Assembly (NCBI GenBank): GCA_965218935.1
Contig: CBDCMH010000011.1
Span: 392,060 to 456,059, forward strand
Direction: 5' to 3'
Length of the DNA: 64,000 nucleotides
Source of the DNA: JADFOI01 sp965218935
GTDB lineage: Bacteria; Acidobacteriota; UBA6911; RPQK01; JADFOI01
How positions within the stretch are numbered: the first letter of the stretch is position 1; every line of letters starts with the position of its first letter. Of this stretch, positions 15,775-23,545 are shown in pieces. The translations under genes were made by a program, and so were the position numbers. The notes below the pieces were generated by a model, which saw only the letters and a list, made by a program, of their open reading frames with translations, did not search any database and was not told where the DNA came from.

Positions 15775-18700
15775 TCATCTCCCAGTCAACCGACGTTGCT
15801 CCGCCGCGGAGTACTGGAACATGTATCGCACCATGAGTTTAGCATGATCCTGGTCGTAGCCTCTTAGGCTGGGCACGTCGGCCAGAGCAAACACCCAGCG
15901 CTGTCCTTCCTGACGGAACAGCCCCGAAGGCATGTTGGTTCCGGGTCGAATGATTTCGGGGTGGACGATCCAACGTTCCGTCCAGTCCGGTTTCAGACGG
16001 TCGGGGATGAGCAAGAAATTCGGAGCCGTGGAATCCCGATCGGTCACCGGGTCTCCCGTAGCATGACACCTCAAGCAGGGCGCGGCGGTGTGGGTGAAGA
16101 GCTCTCGGGCCAGGGTCAGTTCTCGAGAAGACAAGGGTTGAAGCGCAGGTGCTGTGTAGGGGATCGACTGTTTGGAAAGAGCGGCAAAGAAGCGGACCAG
16201 CTGCTGAATTTCTTCATTGGATAGATCGAAGGTGGGCATGCGAGCTTGAAGATAACTGCGGACGCCATTGAGATTCGGGTTGGCTTCTTGCAGAGCCGGA
16301 TTTCTCAGGAAGCGGGCCAGCCAGTTAGGATCCACGCGGGCTCCTTGTCCCACCAGGCTGGGAGGAAGCTGTTCTCGCCAGTCCGGATCCTGGTACAGAG
16401 GCAGCTCTTCCAGCACAGTTGCTTCCTGGCCTGGTGTGAACTGATGACAGGCCACGCAGTTGTATTTTTTGACCAACCACCAGCCCTTCTGAATTTCACT
16501 GCGCTGGTCGGACGGCTGGTAGAAAGCCGTTTCAGGAAACTTGGAGTCCACACTGCCCAAAAGAAAAGTCGTTAATTGAGTAATCTCCTCGGGGCTGAGA
16601 TCGAAATTGGGCATTTTCAAGCGTTCCAGGGGCTCCTTCAATTTGCCTTCATCGAAAATGTCCGGGGTAGCCAATTTCCGCTCGAAAAAGCCCTTATGGT
16701 TGTACCAAGGCGGGTCGTCGTGTTTCGCATGAGAAGTCAGGAGCCCGAAATCCAGCCGTTCGATCGGCTTGCTGCCCTCCTTGGTGAGATCTATGCCGAT
16801 CTTTCCTTCATTTTCCAGCCCACTGATCTCGTGGCAACCAGCACAACCGAAGTTCTGGGCCAGGGCTCGCCCCGCTTCCTTCAGGTCCGGATCATCCAGA
16901 TAGGGGGCCGGGGAATACTCGGCATCTTCATGGGCCTGCGTCCTCAAATAGCTGGCGATATCCCTGGCTTCTTCCCAGGTCAGTCGCAAGCTGGGCATAA
17001 CGGTTGGCTGTTGAACCTGGAGGAGATGATCCCCCAGTGGGCACTCGTTGTGCTCGAGATCGAATTCGAAGGGCAGTCCCTGGCTGGCATAATCTTCAGG
17101 AGTGATCTCTCTCTCATGGATCGGGCAGTAGGGGAGGGTCCGCTCCTTGGGATTATGAATCCACCGCACCAGATAGTCATAATTGGCCTTCTCGCCCACG
17201 CGGCTGAGATTAGCGGCGAAGGTGCCCCCTGTGGCCTCCTCTTCCTCGCCCATCGAGTGACAGGCCATACAACCTCGGGTCTCGAAAAGCGTCTTTCCCT
17301 GGACAGCGTTTCCCGAGGGCTGCTGCGGTAACTCAGCCTCAATTCCCGACTGCCAGATAAAAGCCGAAAGGGCACGGACTTGATCCTCCTCAAGGCGAAA
17401 TCGAGGCATTTTGGTGGTGGGTCGAAAGTCGTGAGGATTCTCAATCCAATCCGGGATCCACTCCTTCTTCAACTTGACTCGCACTTCCTTCAGGTTCGGA
17501 CCCACCCTTTTGAACGCCATCATCAAACCGGCCTCCCTGGCCTGCAGGTCCGCAAACTCAGCATCGATGTCGGCGATGCCCATGGTGAGAGCATCGGCTT
17601 GAGCATAAAGCCGCTCGGCTTCTTCATTGGTCTGGGCCCGGTCGGCAGTTCCGATGGTTCGCTCGATCTGCAACTGGGTCTCGTTTTTTCTGGTGAAGAG
17701 ATCCACTAGGGACCTCTGGGTTTCCCGAAGCTGTTGGGATTCCGGGTCAAAGCCTTCACGAGCGTGACACCCCATGCAACCCTGGTAAAAAATCTGTTTT
17801 CCCGTATCCAAAGTAGGGGCGATTTCCAGATAGCGGTCCGCTTCGTGACACTGCAGACAACCCGCTTCGAAATTTTCTGAAGGGTGAAGTGGCCACAGCC
17901 AGTGTTTGTACTGGCCATGAGCCTCGGTGGTGCCCACCGTGGCCACGCCGTTGCCATTGTGACAGGGGGTACAGCCGAAAGTCTCGGGGTCGTGCACTTG
18001 CAGCAGTTGAGGATTAGGGTGGCTGGTAAAGACCGGCTCACCTCCCATGGCTTCCGCAGTGAGCAGAACGGGCTCGAGCGTCCCGGCATGACACGATTCG
18101 CACCGGTCCACCAGCCCCAGCTCGGCATTGTGAATTTGTTTGATCTCAATCCTGAAGTTATCGAGACCGCTGAGCAGTCCGTCCACTTGAGTCTCGGTGA
18201 GGCTGGTCAGACGGGCATTCAGGTAAGCGTCCAGTTCCCTTCGCCGTCGGGTGGGTTCTCTCAAAAGCTCTACCTTAAGAGCCTGGAGCTCCCCCTGCCG
18301 AGCCTTGAGGGAGTTGAACTCCTCTTCCATTTCCTCGTAGGTGTACTCGCCTGCCTCAATATTGCCGTCAGCGGCGGGTATCTCCAGCAAGTAAGGACGT
18401 TCTCTCAATACTTCCAGCTCTTGCTCCAACCCGTCTTTTTGGGCATCACCGGCGGTCTCGAGTAGGTACACGGCTGCCTGCAGGCGACTCCGCTCCGTCG
18501 TAAATGTTTTAGTGATGGCCGCCAGTTGAAGAGTCAAGAGGCGCTCTTCGGTTTCGATTTCCGCCACTTCTGGCTCGATCTCGCTTTCAGCTGCCTCGAC
18601 TGCCTGGCGGAGCTCTTGATAGCCTTGTAAAGCCTGAATGGCCTGTACTTCCTCTCCTCGTAGGGGTTTCAGGTCAATCAGCACCTTTTCGTAACGCTCA

Positions 18701-18909
18701 ACAAAAGCCCTTTGGTATCCAATCCAGGGACGCAGACCCAGAACTTCATCGTACAGCGCCCACACCAGACTCAGCATGAGCAGCAGCGAAAATACAGCGG
18801 TCACGGTAGCCAAAGAGGATTTGGCAATAGGGTCCTCTTTGGGAACGGGTCGCTCGTCAAGTTTTCGTGACTGCCACCAGGAGAGAAAACGTTGTACTAG
18901 ATTGCTCAT
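15775..18909 (-). CDS. Membrane-anchored octaheme cytochrome c of the Rieske/cytochrome b operon
   Basis: A 1,044-residue protein with one transmembrane anchor (about 33-52), a long Glu-rich coiled-coil region (about 70-245), and eight CXXCH haem sites between about residues 270 and 955: CESCH, CTPCH, CLQCH, CMGCH, CMACH, CAGCH, CVACH and CLRCH. Several are followed by TKMPRF/MPTFDL-type Met segments typical of cytochrome c domains. It seems to fuse multihaem and mono-haem cytochrome c modules. Its ATG overlaps the stop of the cytochrome b C-terminal subunit (ATGA), so it most likely takes the place of cytochrome c1. Location: the periplasmic side of the inner membrane. Confidence 0.9.
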   Translation of the reverse strand: MSNLVQRFLSWWQSRKLDERPVPKEDPIAKSSLATVTAVFSLLLMLSLVWALYDEVLGLRPWIGYQRAFVERYEKVLIDLKPLRGEEVQAIQALQGYQELRQAVEAAESEIEPEVAEIETEERLLTLQLAAITKTFTTERSRLQAAVYLLETAGDAQKDGLEQELEVLRERPYLLEIPAADGNIEAGEYTYEEMEEEFNSLKARQGELQALKVELLREPTRRRRELDAYLNARLTSLTETQVDGLLSGLDNFRIEIKQIHNAELGLVDRCESCHAGTLEPVLLTAEAMGGEPVFTSHPNPQLLQVHDPETFGCTPCHNGNGVATVGTTEAHGQYKHWLWPLHPSENFEAGCLQCHEADRYLEIAPTLDTGKQIFYQGCMGCHAREGFDPESQQLRETQRSLVDLFTRKNETQLQIERTIGTADRAQTNEEAERLYAQADALTMGIADIDAEFADLQAREAGLMMAFKRVGPNLKEVRVKLKKEWIPDWIENPHDFRPTTKMPRFRLEEDQVRALSAFIWQSGIEAELPQQPSGNAVQGKTLFETRGCMACHSMGEEEEATGGTFAANLSRVGEKANYDYLVRWIHNPKERTLPYCPIHEREITPEDYASQGLPFEFDLEHNECPLGDHLLQVQQPTVMPSLRLTWEEARDIASYLRTQAHEDAEYSPAPYLDDPDLKEAGRALAQNFGCAGCHEISGLENEGKIGIDLTKEGSKPIERLDFGLLTSHAKHDDPPWYNHKGFFERKLATPDIFDEGKLKEPLERLKMPNFDLSPEEITQLTTFLLGSVDSKFPETAFYQPSDQRSEIQKGWWLVKKYNCVACHQFTPGQEATVLEELPLYQDPDWREQLPPSLVGQGARVDPNWLARFLRNPALQEANPNLNGVRSYLQARMPTFDLSNEEIQQLVRFFAALSKQSIPYTAPALQPLSSRELTLARELFTHTAAPCLRCHATGDPVTDRDSTAPNFLLIPDRLKPDWTERWIVHPEIIRPGTNMPSGLFRQEGQRWVFALADVPSLRGYDQDHAKLMVRYMFQYSAAEQRRLTGR

Positions 18910-19841
18910 ATGTTAAACCAGGGAGTGACCATGACGTTCTTAATCCGGAAAACAAGACGAAGGAGTATTTTTAAGGGAAGTGCCCACATGATCAGTAGAA
19001 AACTCTGCAGAGTCAAATATTGCACAAGAGTCATTTGCTGGTAAATTTTCCGGTTAAAATCATTCCACACGAAGAGTTTGTGGGTGAGCCATCCAAAAAC
19101 GACAAAATAGAGCCCCACAGCCGCGCCGCCCACAAGGCCTGCCCAAGGCTGGGTGGTAATTCCGAACAGCTCATGGAGATCCCGGTTGGTCTCAAAGACC
19201 AGGCGGTGGTGATCCCAGGTTGTGCCCGGCCAGAACCACATCCACCCCGGACCCCGGATGAAGGTGCCGATAAAAACCATGGACAACCAGAGGACGAAAA
19301 AGCCAAACAAGAAAGTGAGAATAGCGAACTTGCGCTGGCGATAGGTGTAATAGCCGTTCCCCAAGGGGTTGACGTCCACATAGGGAATGATGATCAGACC
19401 GATAAGAATGAAGGTGGGCATCAGCACACCGGCGATCCAGGGGTCAAAATAGACCAGCATCTCCTGCAGACCCAGGAAATACCAGGGAGCCTTGGCCGGA
19501 TTCATGGTGAGATTGGGATTGGCCGGTTCCTCCAGCGGAGCGTTCAGAGTGATCGACCAGATCATCAGGATCAGGGTGACGATGATGGCGGCCAGAAACT
19601 CGACTCTCAGGAGGTAGGGCCAGACGTAGAGCTTCTGCAACCATCCTTCTCGATAAGGTTCGACCTTCCGGTGGTGGGTTTTGGCCAGCTCCGGATCCTT
19701 CGAAAGGCGGTCAATCAGGCGGTCGTTGGCCAGGGCCTGGCGGAAGCCGTACCAGGTAAAGAAAGGGATCAAGAACAAGAGGGCAACGATCGGAACATTG
19801 TCCGGCGCCGAAGTGATTTCCCAGAGTTGTCCCCAATCCAT
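18906..19841 (-). CDS. Cytochrome b C-terminal (subunit IV-like) protein
   Basis: A 311-residue membrane protein, equivalent to the C-terminal half of cytochrome b or to PetD. It contains the quinol-site region NPAKAPWYFLGLQEMLVYFD, the place of the PEWY motif of bc1 complexes; here the conserved PWY is kept. About six hydrophobic segments are visible, more than the three of PetD, so it is extended at the C-terminus. It starts 18 bases after the N-terminal cytochrome b gene and overlaps the octaheme cytochrome gene by four bases. Together these encode a split cytochrome b. Confidence 0.88.
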   Translation of the reverse strand: MDWGQLWEITSAPDNVPIVALLFLIPFFTWYGFRQALANDRLIDRLSKDPELAKTHHRKVEPYREGWLQKLYVWPYLLRVEFLAAIIVTLILMIWSITLNAPLEEPANPNLTMNPAKAPWYFLGLQEMLVYFDPWIAGVLMPTFILIGLIIIPYVDVNPLGNGYYTYRQRKFAILTFLFGFFVLWLSMVFIGTFIRGPGWMWFWPGTTWDHHRLVFETNRDLHELFGITTQPWAGLVGGAAVGLYFVVFGWLTHKLFVWNDFNRKIYQQMTLVQYLTLQSFLLIMWALPLKILLRLVFRIKNVMVTPWFNI

Positions 19842-19859
19842 TCTTTTTTCGTGACCTCC

Positions 19860-20789
19860 CTATTTCTTACGGGGGAATTTGATCTCCGATTCCAACATGA
19901 CCGGGGCCGGGCCCGAAATACTTCCGTCCTTGCGGACACGCCAGAAATGCACAGCCAGGAAAACGGAGAGGATGAGGGGAATGGCAATGCAGTGCCAAAT
20001 ATAGGCGCGCAGCAAGGCGTTGGCGTCCACAATAGATCCCCCCAAAAGCGCAAAGCGAACGTCGTTGTATGCCGACATTCCCAGTTGAGGGCCGAAGGGA
20101 CCTTCATGCCCCAGAAGTGGAGTGGCTCGAGCCATATTGGTTCCCACCGTTACCGCCCAGAAGCCCAACTGATCATCCGGAAGCAGGTAGCCCGTGAAGG
20201 AAAGCAGCAGGGTCAATACCAGCAAGATCACGCCTACGCTCCAGTTGAACTCCCGCGGAGATTTATAGGAGCCGGTCAAAAAGACGCGAAACATGTGCAG
20301 CCAGACCGTGATGATCATCAAGTGGGCTGCCCAGCGATGCATGTTGCGCAGCAGGCCTCCAAAGGGGACATCGTTGTGAAGGTACATGATGTCCTGGTAA
20401 GCCTGACCCTTGGTGGGGTGGTAGTAAAACATGAGAAACACGCCGGTGATAGTCAGAACGATGAAAAGATATAGCGTGATCCCCCCCATTCCCCAGGTAA
20501 AACTAAAACGGATGGCGTCACGATTCACCTTGGCGGGCTGCAGATGCAAGAAAACGTTGGTCAAGACCGCCAGCGCCCGGTTGCGGGGCGTCTCATCCAG
20601 TTTGTGGCGGAAGATCGATTTCCAGACCTGGGTCCGCTTGTAGTCCTTGGCGGCCTTGAGGTCTTGCTTCCCTTTGGCAATGAAAGGATTCAATCCTTCC
20701 TTGAGGCGGTCGATCAGGGAGGAAGATCCCTTTGGGCTGCTCTCCTCTGATTGGGGTTCCTCTGTTACGCTCTTTTCGTCGTCATTCAT
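19860..20789 (-). CDS. Cytochrome b N-terminal (PetB-like) subunit
   Basis: A 309-residue membrane protein that binds the two b haems. A hydrophilic N-terminal extension of about 95 residues (Ser/Glu/Lys-rich) precedes the core. The haem ligands sit in LLRNMHRWAAHLMIITVWLH and in LRAYIWHCIAIPLILSVFLA followed by VHFW. GYLLPDDQLGFWAVTVGTNM matches the quinol-oxidation side of the family. It lies between the Rieske gene and the C-terminal cytochrome b gene, the usual order of bc-type operons. The long N-terminal extension is unusual. Confidence 0.92.
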   Translation of the reverse strand: MNDDEKSVTEEPQSEESSPKGSSSLIDRLKEGLNPFIAKGKQDLKAAKDYKRTQVWKSIFRHKLDETPRNRALAVLTNVFLHLQPAKVNRDAIRFSFTWGMGGITLYLFIVLTITGVFLMFYYHPTKGQAYQDIMYLHNDVPFGGLLRNMHRWAAHLMIITVWLHMFRVFLTGSYKSPREFNWSVGVILLVLTLLLSFTGYLLPDDQLGFWAVTVGTNMARATPLLGHEGPFGPQLGMSAYNDVRFALLGGSIVDANALLRAYIWHCIAIPLILSVFLAVHFWRVRKDGSISGPAPVMLESEIKFPRKK

Positions 20790-20803
20790 GGGTCACTTGT
20801 GAT

Positions 20804-20818
20804 TGGGACGAGACACTA
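20804..20818. repeat. Half-site relic of the GTGTCTCGTCCCA repeat family
   Basis: TGGGACGAGACACTA is identical over 15 bases to the right terminus of the element at 31799-32024. It lies in the 31-base gap between the Rieske and cytochrome b genes and lacks the rest of the element. A 15-base chance match in this window is unlikely, but it is short. Confidence 0.45.
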
Positions 20819-20820
20819 AG

Positions 20821-21390
20821 TTAAACACCCGTTAAAAAAGCACCTTCGTCATCGAAGTGGCAGGGTGCTCCCGGGGGGCACTGGTAGAGCTGGCTGGCAT
20901 CGACCACGATCTGCCCTTCGGCATCGAGTTCCAGCCTGGCCCGGTCCATGGGCCGAGGTGCAGGGCCCTCAAAATTAACCCCTTCACTGTCGTACCCACT
21001 GCCATGGCAGGGGCACTTGAATTTGTTTTCGCTCTCCACCCAGTCGGGAGTGCAGCCCAGATGGGTGCACTTGGCGTAGATGACGAAAATTCCCTGGGCG
21101 TTGCGAACCACCCAAATTCGGTATTGTTGCTGAAATCGGGTATCGACCCCATAACCGAAGTCTGAAGGAGGGCCGATTCGAAATTTGGTTTTGGGCTCGA
21201 AAAGAGTTCGAGGAAAGAAGAAACGCATGGCCATTAGTAGATTGGTGCCGATAAATCCGAAGACACAGAGCCATGCAAACTTGCGTCGTCGAATGAGCTG
21301 TTTTTCACTCGGACCCTGCTTGCTTTCACTGACCTCTTGAGCCTGGTCTTCTTGTTGAACCTGATTTTCTTGGGCCTTATCTTCTGCCAT
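20821..21390 (-). CDS. Rieske [2Fe-2S] protein
   Basis: A 189-residue iron-sulfur subunit of the bc-type complex. A charged N-terminus (Glu/Gln-rich, about 35 residues) is followed by one transmembrane helix (about 40-60, FAWLCVFGFIGTNLLMAM). The cluster-binding motifs are CTHLGC and CPCHGSGYD, complete. It is the first gene of a run that continues with the two cytochrome b genes and the octaheme cytochrome. A promoter lies about 90 bases upstream. Confidence 0.94.
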   Translation of the reverse strand: MAEDKAQENQVQQEDQAQEVSESKQGPSEKQLIRRRKFAWLCVFGFIGTNLLMAMRFFFPRTLFEPKTKFRIGPPSDFGYGVDTRFQQQYRIWVVRNAQGIFVIYAKCTHLGCTPDWVESENKFKCPCHGSGYDSEGVNFEGPAPRPMDRARLELDAEGQIVVDASQLYQCPPGAPCHFDDEGAFLTGV

Positions 21391-21476
21391 AGTCCTTCTC
21401 TTGGATGGTGTCTTGTTTACTTCTCCTAACCCCTCTTAAGGTCCCCCGATCGCCCAAAAACTATTGAGGCATCAAA

Positions 21477-21504
21477 CATATATTTTGCCCTGGAAGTCTG
21501 TCAA
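21477..21504 (-). promoter_or_regulatory. Sigma-70-type promoter for the Rieske/cytochrome b operon
   Basis: On the minus strand TTGACA (21499-21504) is followed after 16 bases by TATATG (21477-21482), about 85 bases before the Rieske start codon. A complete MITE ends 22 bases upstream of the -35 box. Confidence 0.6.
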
Positions 21505-21526
21505 GATTTTCCTCTACTTGGTTTCC

Positions 21527-21724
21527 TAGCCCGGATTATTCATAGGTTCTTGTCACGAAGTGGCGAAAGCGCCGACCTGACAAGGCGCGCGGGGGGCACC
21601 CGCTTGCGGGTCGGCCCCCGCAAACGTACTCTCTGCAGTACGTTGAGGAGGCCGACCGAGTGCAACACGGGCAGGGCGGATGATTTCGACGCTGCAGTAG
21701 AGAATTTATGCATAGTCCGGGCTA
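21527..21724. mobile_element. MITE-like element, subfamily A, complete copy (198 bp)
   Basis: The ends are TAGCCCGGATTATTCATA and, read inward from the other side, TAGCCCGGACTATGCATA. Internally there is a GC-rich palindromic core with GCGGGGGGCACCCGC and AACGTACT. The outermost TA is shared with the flank on both sides, as for a TA target duplication. No coding sequence is present. It separates the oxidase operon's last gene from the Rieske operon's promoter. Confidence 0.8.
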
Positions 21725-21728
21725 ATGA

Positions 21729-21947
21729 TTATTTATCCTGTCGAAAGGTGATAAAGAGGATTGTCGACATAATCGTCAGCGGGGGAATCAAGAGTACTAG
21801 AATCCCCAGGTTGATGGTCTGAACGAAACTCTCTACCTGACCCTCCAGGGCACTCCGGCACATGGCGCAGCCCTGGGCTGCCGCCGGGGAGGACAGGAAC
21901 AGAAAGAGGAGAGAAGAAAAGAGCGCAATTTTCATTTTCCGAGTCAT
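21729..21947 (-). CDS. Small membrane protein of the cytochrome oxidase operon
   Basis: A 72-residue protein with a signal-peptide-like N-terminus (IALFSSLLFLFLSSPAAAQG), a short segment with GCAMCRSALEG and a C-terminal transmembrane helix (LGILVLLIPPLTIMSTILF). Its ATG overlaps the stop of the subunit IV gene (ATGA), so it is translationally coupled. The CAMC motif could bind copper or haem, or form a disulfide; an assembly role for the oxidase is inference. I recall similar small proteins in other oxidase clusters, without an established function. Its stop is 5 bases from a MITE. Confidence 0.7.
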   Translation of the reverse strand: MTRKMKIALFSSLLFLFLSSPAAAQGCAMCRSALEGQVESFVQTINLGILVLLIPPLTIMSTILFITFRQDK

Positions 21948-22243
21948 TCTCCAAGTTCCAGAATTCTCAGACTGTCCGGGAAGAAGATAAACAACAAGAT
22001 AATGCAGATCACCAGAGCCGGGATGAGCGTCAGCGTGAGGCTGAGCCTTTCAAAGCGTAGATGCATGAAATAAGCGACGATCAAGGCCGTCTTGAGCAAC
22101 GAAAAGCCGATCAACAGGGTCAGCATCAGGCCCACCGATAGGGCCAGATAGGCCAGGATCACTTCCACGATGGTCAACGCCAACAACCCGGTCCAAACCG
22201 TGAGGTAAAGCCGGTTGCTATGAGTTCCATGTAATGCTTCCAT
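21944..22243 (-). CDS. Cytochrome c oxidase subunit IV family
   Basis: A 99-residue protein with three transmembrane helices and the family motif LLKTALIVAYFMHLRFE. This small subunit stabilises the aa3-type oxidase. It starts 12 bases after the second subunit III gene and overlaps the next small gene by four bases. Length and position at the end of the oxidase cluster fit prokaryotic subunit IV (CtaF/CoxD-like). Confidence 0.88.
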   Translation of the reverse strand: MEALHGTHSNRLYLTVWTGLLALTIVEVILAYLALSVGLMLTLLIGFSLLKTALIVAYFMHLRFERLSLTLTLIPALVICIILLFIFFPDSLRILELGE

Positions 22244-22255
22244 AGTTCTATTTCC

Positions 22256-22879
22256 TTAAATCGTGCAGGACAGCAGGTAGACCATTGGAAAAATGAACAT
22301 CCACACCAAATCCACGAAGTGCCAGTAAAGGCCGCTGATTTCCACGTCTTCGGCAGAAAACTTTCCCTTTGCGAACCCCCAGGCAATCGTTCCCAGGTAG
22401 AGCACTCCCCCCGTGACATGGGTCATATGAAGACCGGTTAAGGTAAAAAAGGAGGCGCCGAAAAGCGGGACGTCCCAGGGATTTCCGAAAGGCGTCACGC
22501 CTTCGTGGATCAGTCCCAGCCACTCATTGGTGTGCAGGATGATAAAAAGCAACCCGCCCAGTATGGTACCTAGAAGCCAACCCACGGTTCGCTTGACCTG
22601 GGCTTGCTTGGCGCTCTCCACAGCCATGACCATGGTCAAGGAGCTGGAGAGCAGACAGAACGTCATCACCGTGGCCAGTAAAATGCTATGCCCGTCAAAG
22701 GGCCTGGGCCAGTTCTCGTTGGCAACTCTCACATAGCTGTAAGCGATCAGCAGAGCCGAAAAAGTCAGAGTATCGGAGACGAGAAAAAGCCACATCCCCA
22801 GTTTTTTTGAGCTTATGGCGTAAGGAGATCCTCCGCCTCCCCAGGCAGAGAGCCTGGTTCCACTCCCCATCTCAGCCAT
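22256..22879 (-). CDS. Cytochrome c oxidase subunit III
   Basis: A 207-residue subunit with five transmembrane helices. It shows KLGMWLFLVSDTLTFSALLIA at the start, the THxxHVxxG-type pair in GLHMTHVTGGVLYLG, and SGLYWHFVDLVWMFIFPMVY at the end. This is one of two adjacent subunit III paralogues; this copy has the better-conserved lipid-binding and C-terminal features. It follows the first copy by three bases. Confidence 0.9.
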   Translation of the reverse strand: MAEMGSGTRLSAWGGGGSPYAISSKKLGMWLFLVSDTLTFSALLIAYSYVRVANENWPRPFDGHSILLATVMTFCLLSSSLTMVMAVESAKQAQVKRTVGWLLGTILGGLLFIILHTNEWLGLIHEGVTPFGNPWDVPLFGASFFTLTGLHMTHVTGGVLYLGTIAWGFAKGKFSAEDVEISGLYWHFVDLVWMFIFPMVYLLSCTI

Positions 22880-22882
22880 TCA

Positions 22883-23542
22883 TTACCTCCCCATCAAAAG
22901 CAGAAGAAAGAGATAGATCCATAGTCCGTCCATAAAATGCCAGTAGAGCGCGGTCACACCTAGGGCAGTGGCTCCGAGCCCACCCGAGTTCCTTCGCCAC
23001 ACTCTCCAGGAAAGGTACAAGAGTGCCATCACACCTCCGAGCAGGTGAACAGCATGAGTCCCCGTTAACAAATAGAAAAAAGAGCTGCTGGGATTGGTGC
23101 TGACATAAACACCACTCGCCGCCAGCTTCTGCCAGGCCAGTACCTGCCCAATCAAAAAAATCATCCCCAGGCCCGTGGTGGCCCACCACCAGCCCTGAAA
23201 ACGGGCTTGAACCTGACGCCAGCGGCGAGCCTTTTCCAGAGTGAAACTGCTGGCCAGCAGTACCATCGAATTGAGCCAAAGGATCCCCGGGAAGGCGGTC
23301 GCTTGCCAGTCGTCGGAGAGGCCCTTGCGGACGACATAGGCACTGGTGAAGGCGGCAAACAACATGAGGATGGCGGCCAGACCCAGCATCATGCCCGTAT
23401 AGTAGCGCTGGCTGGGTAAGGACTTGGGACGCCCAGATCCGCGGCCTCCATCTCCGCCGGAACCCCCTTGATCAAAACCGTCACCTGATCCTCCGGGTGA
23501 TTTGGACTTGGGTTTGGGAAGTGGAGGGGCAATTGTGGCCAT
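22883..23542 (-). CDS. Cytochrome c oxidase subunit III-like paralogue
   Basis: A 219-residue protein with a Gly/Ser/Pro/Lys-rich N-terminal tail of about 45 residues and five transmembrane helices. The family motifs are TGTHAVHLLGGVMALLYL and ALYWHFMDGLWIYLFLLL. It is a second subunit III next to the one at 22256. Tandem subunit III genes are known from several bacterial oxidase operons; whether both join one complex is unknown. It lies three bases after subunit I. Confidence 0.85.
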   Translation of the reverse strand: MATIAPPLPKPKSKSPGGSGDGFDQGGSGGDGGRGSGRPKSLPSQRYYTGMMLGLAAILMLFAAFTSAYVVRKGLSDDWQATAFPGILWLNSMVLLASSFTLEKARRWRQVQARFQGWWWATTGLGMIFLIGQVLAWQKLAASGVYVSTNPSSSFFYLLTGTHAVHLLGGVMALLYLSWRVWRRNSGGLGATALGVTALYWHFMDGLWIYLFLLLLMGR

Positions 23543-23545
23543 GGC

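Noticed and set aside
19020..20474. Plus-strand open frame of 484 codons over the cytochrome b genes
   Set aside because: Antisense to two clearly homologous cytochrome b genes; composition is low in hydrophobic residues and rich in His, Gln and Asp, as expected from the complement of membrane-protein codons.
21527..21724. REP/BIME-type palindromic repeats as the explanation for the TAGCCCGG elements
   Set aside because: The copies have defined terminal inverted repeats, TA flanks and internal deletions, which fit MITEs better than REP sequences.
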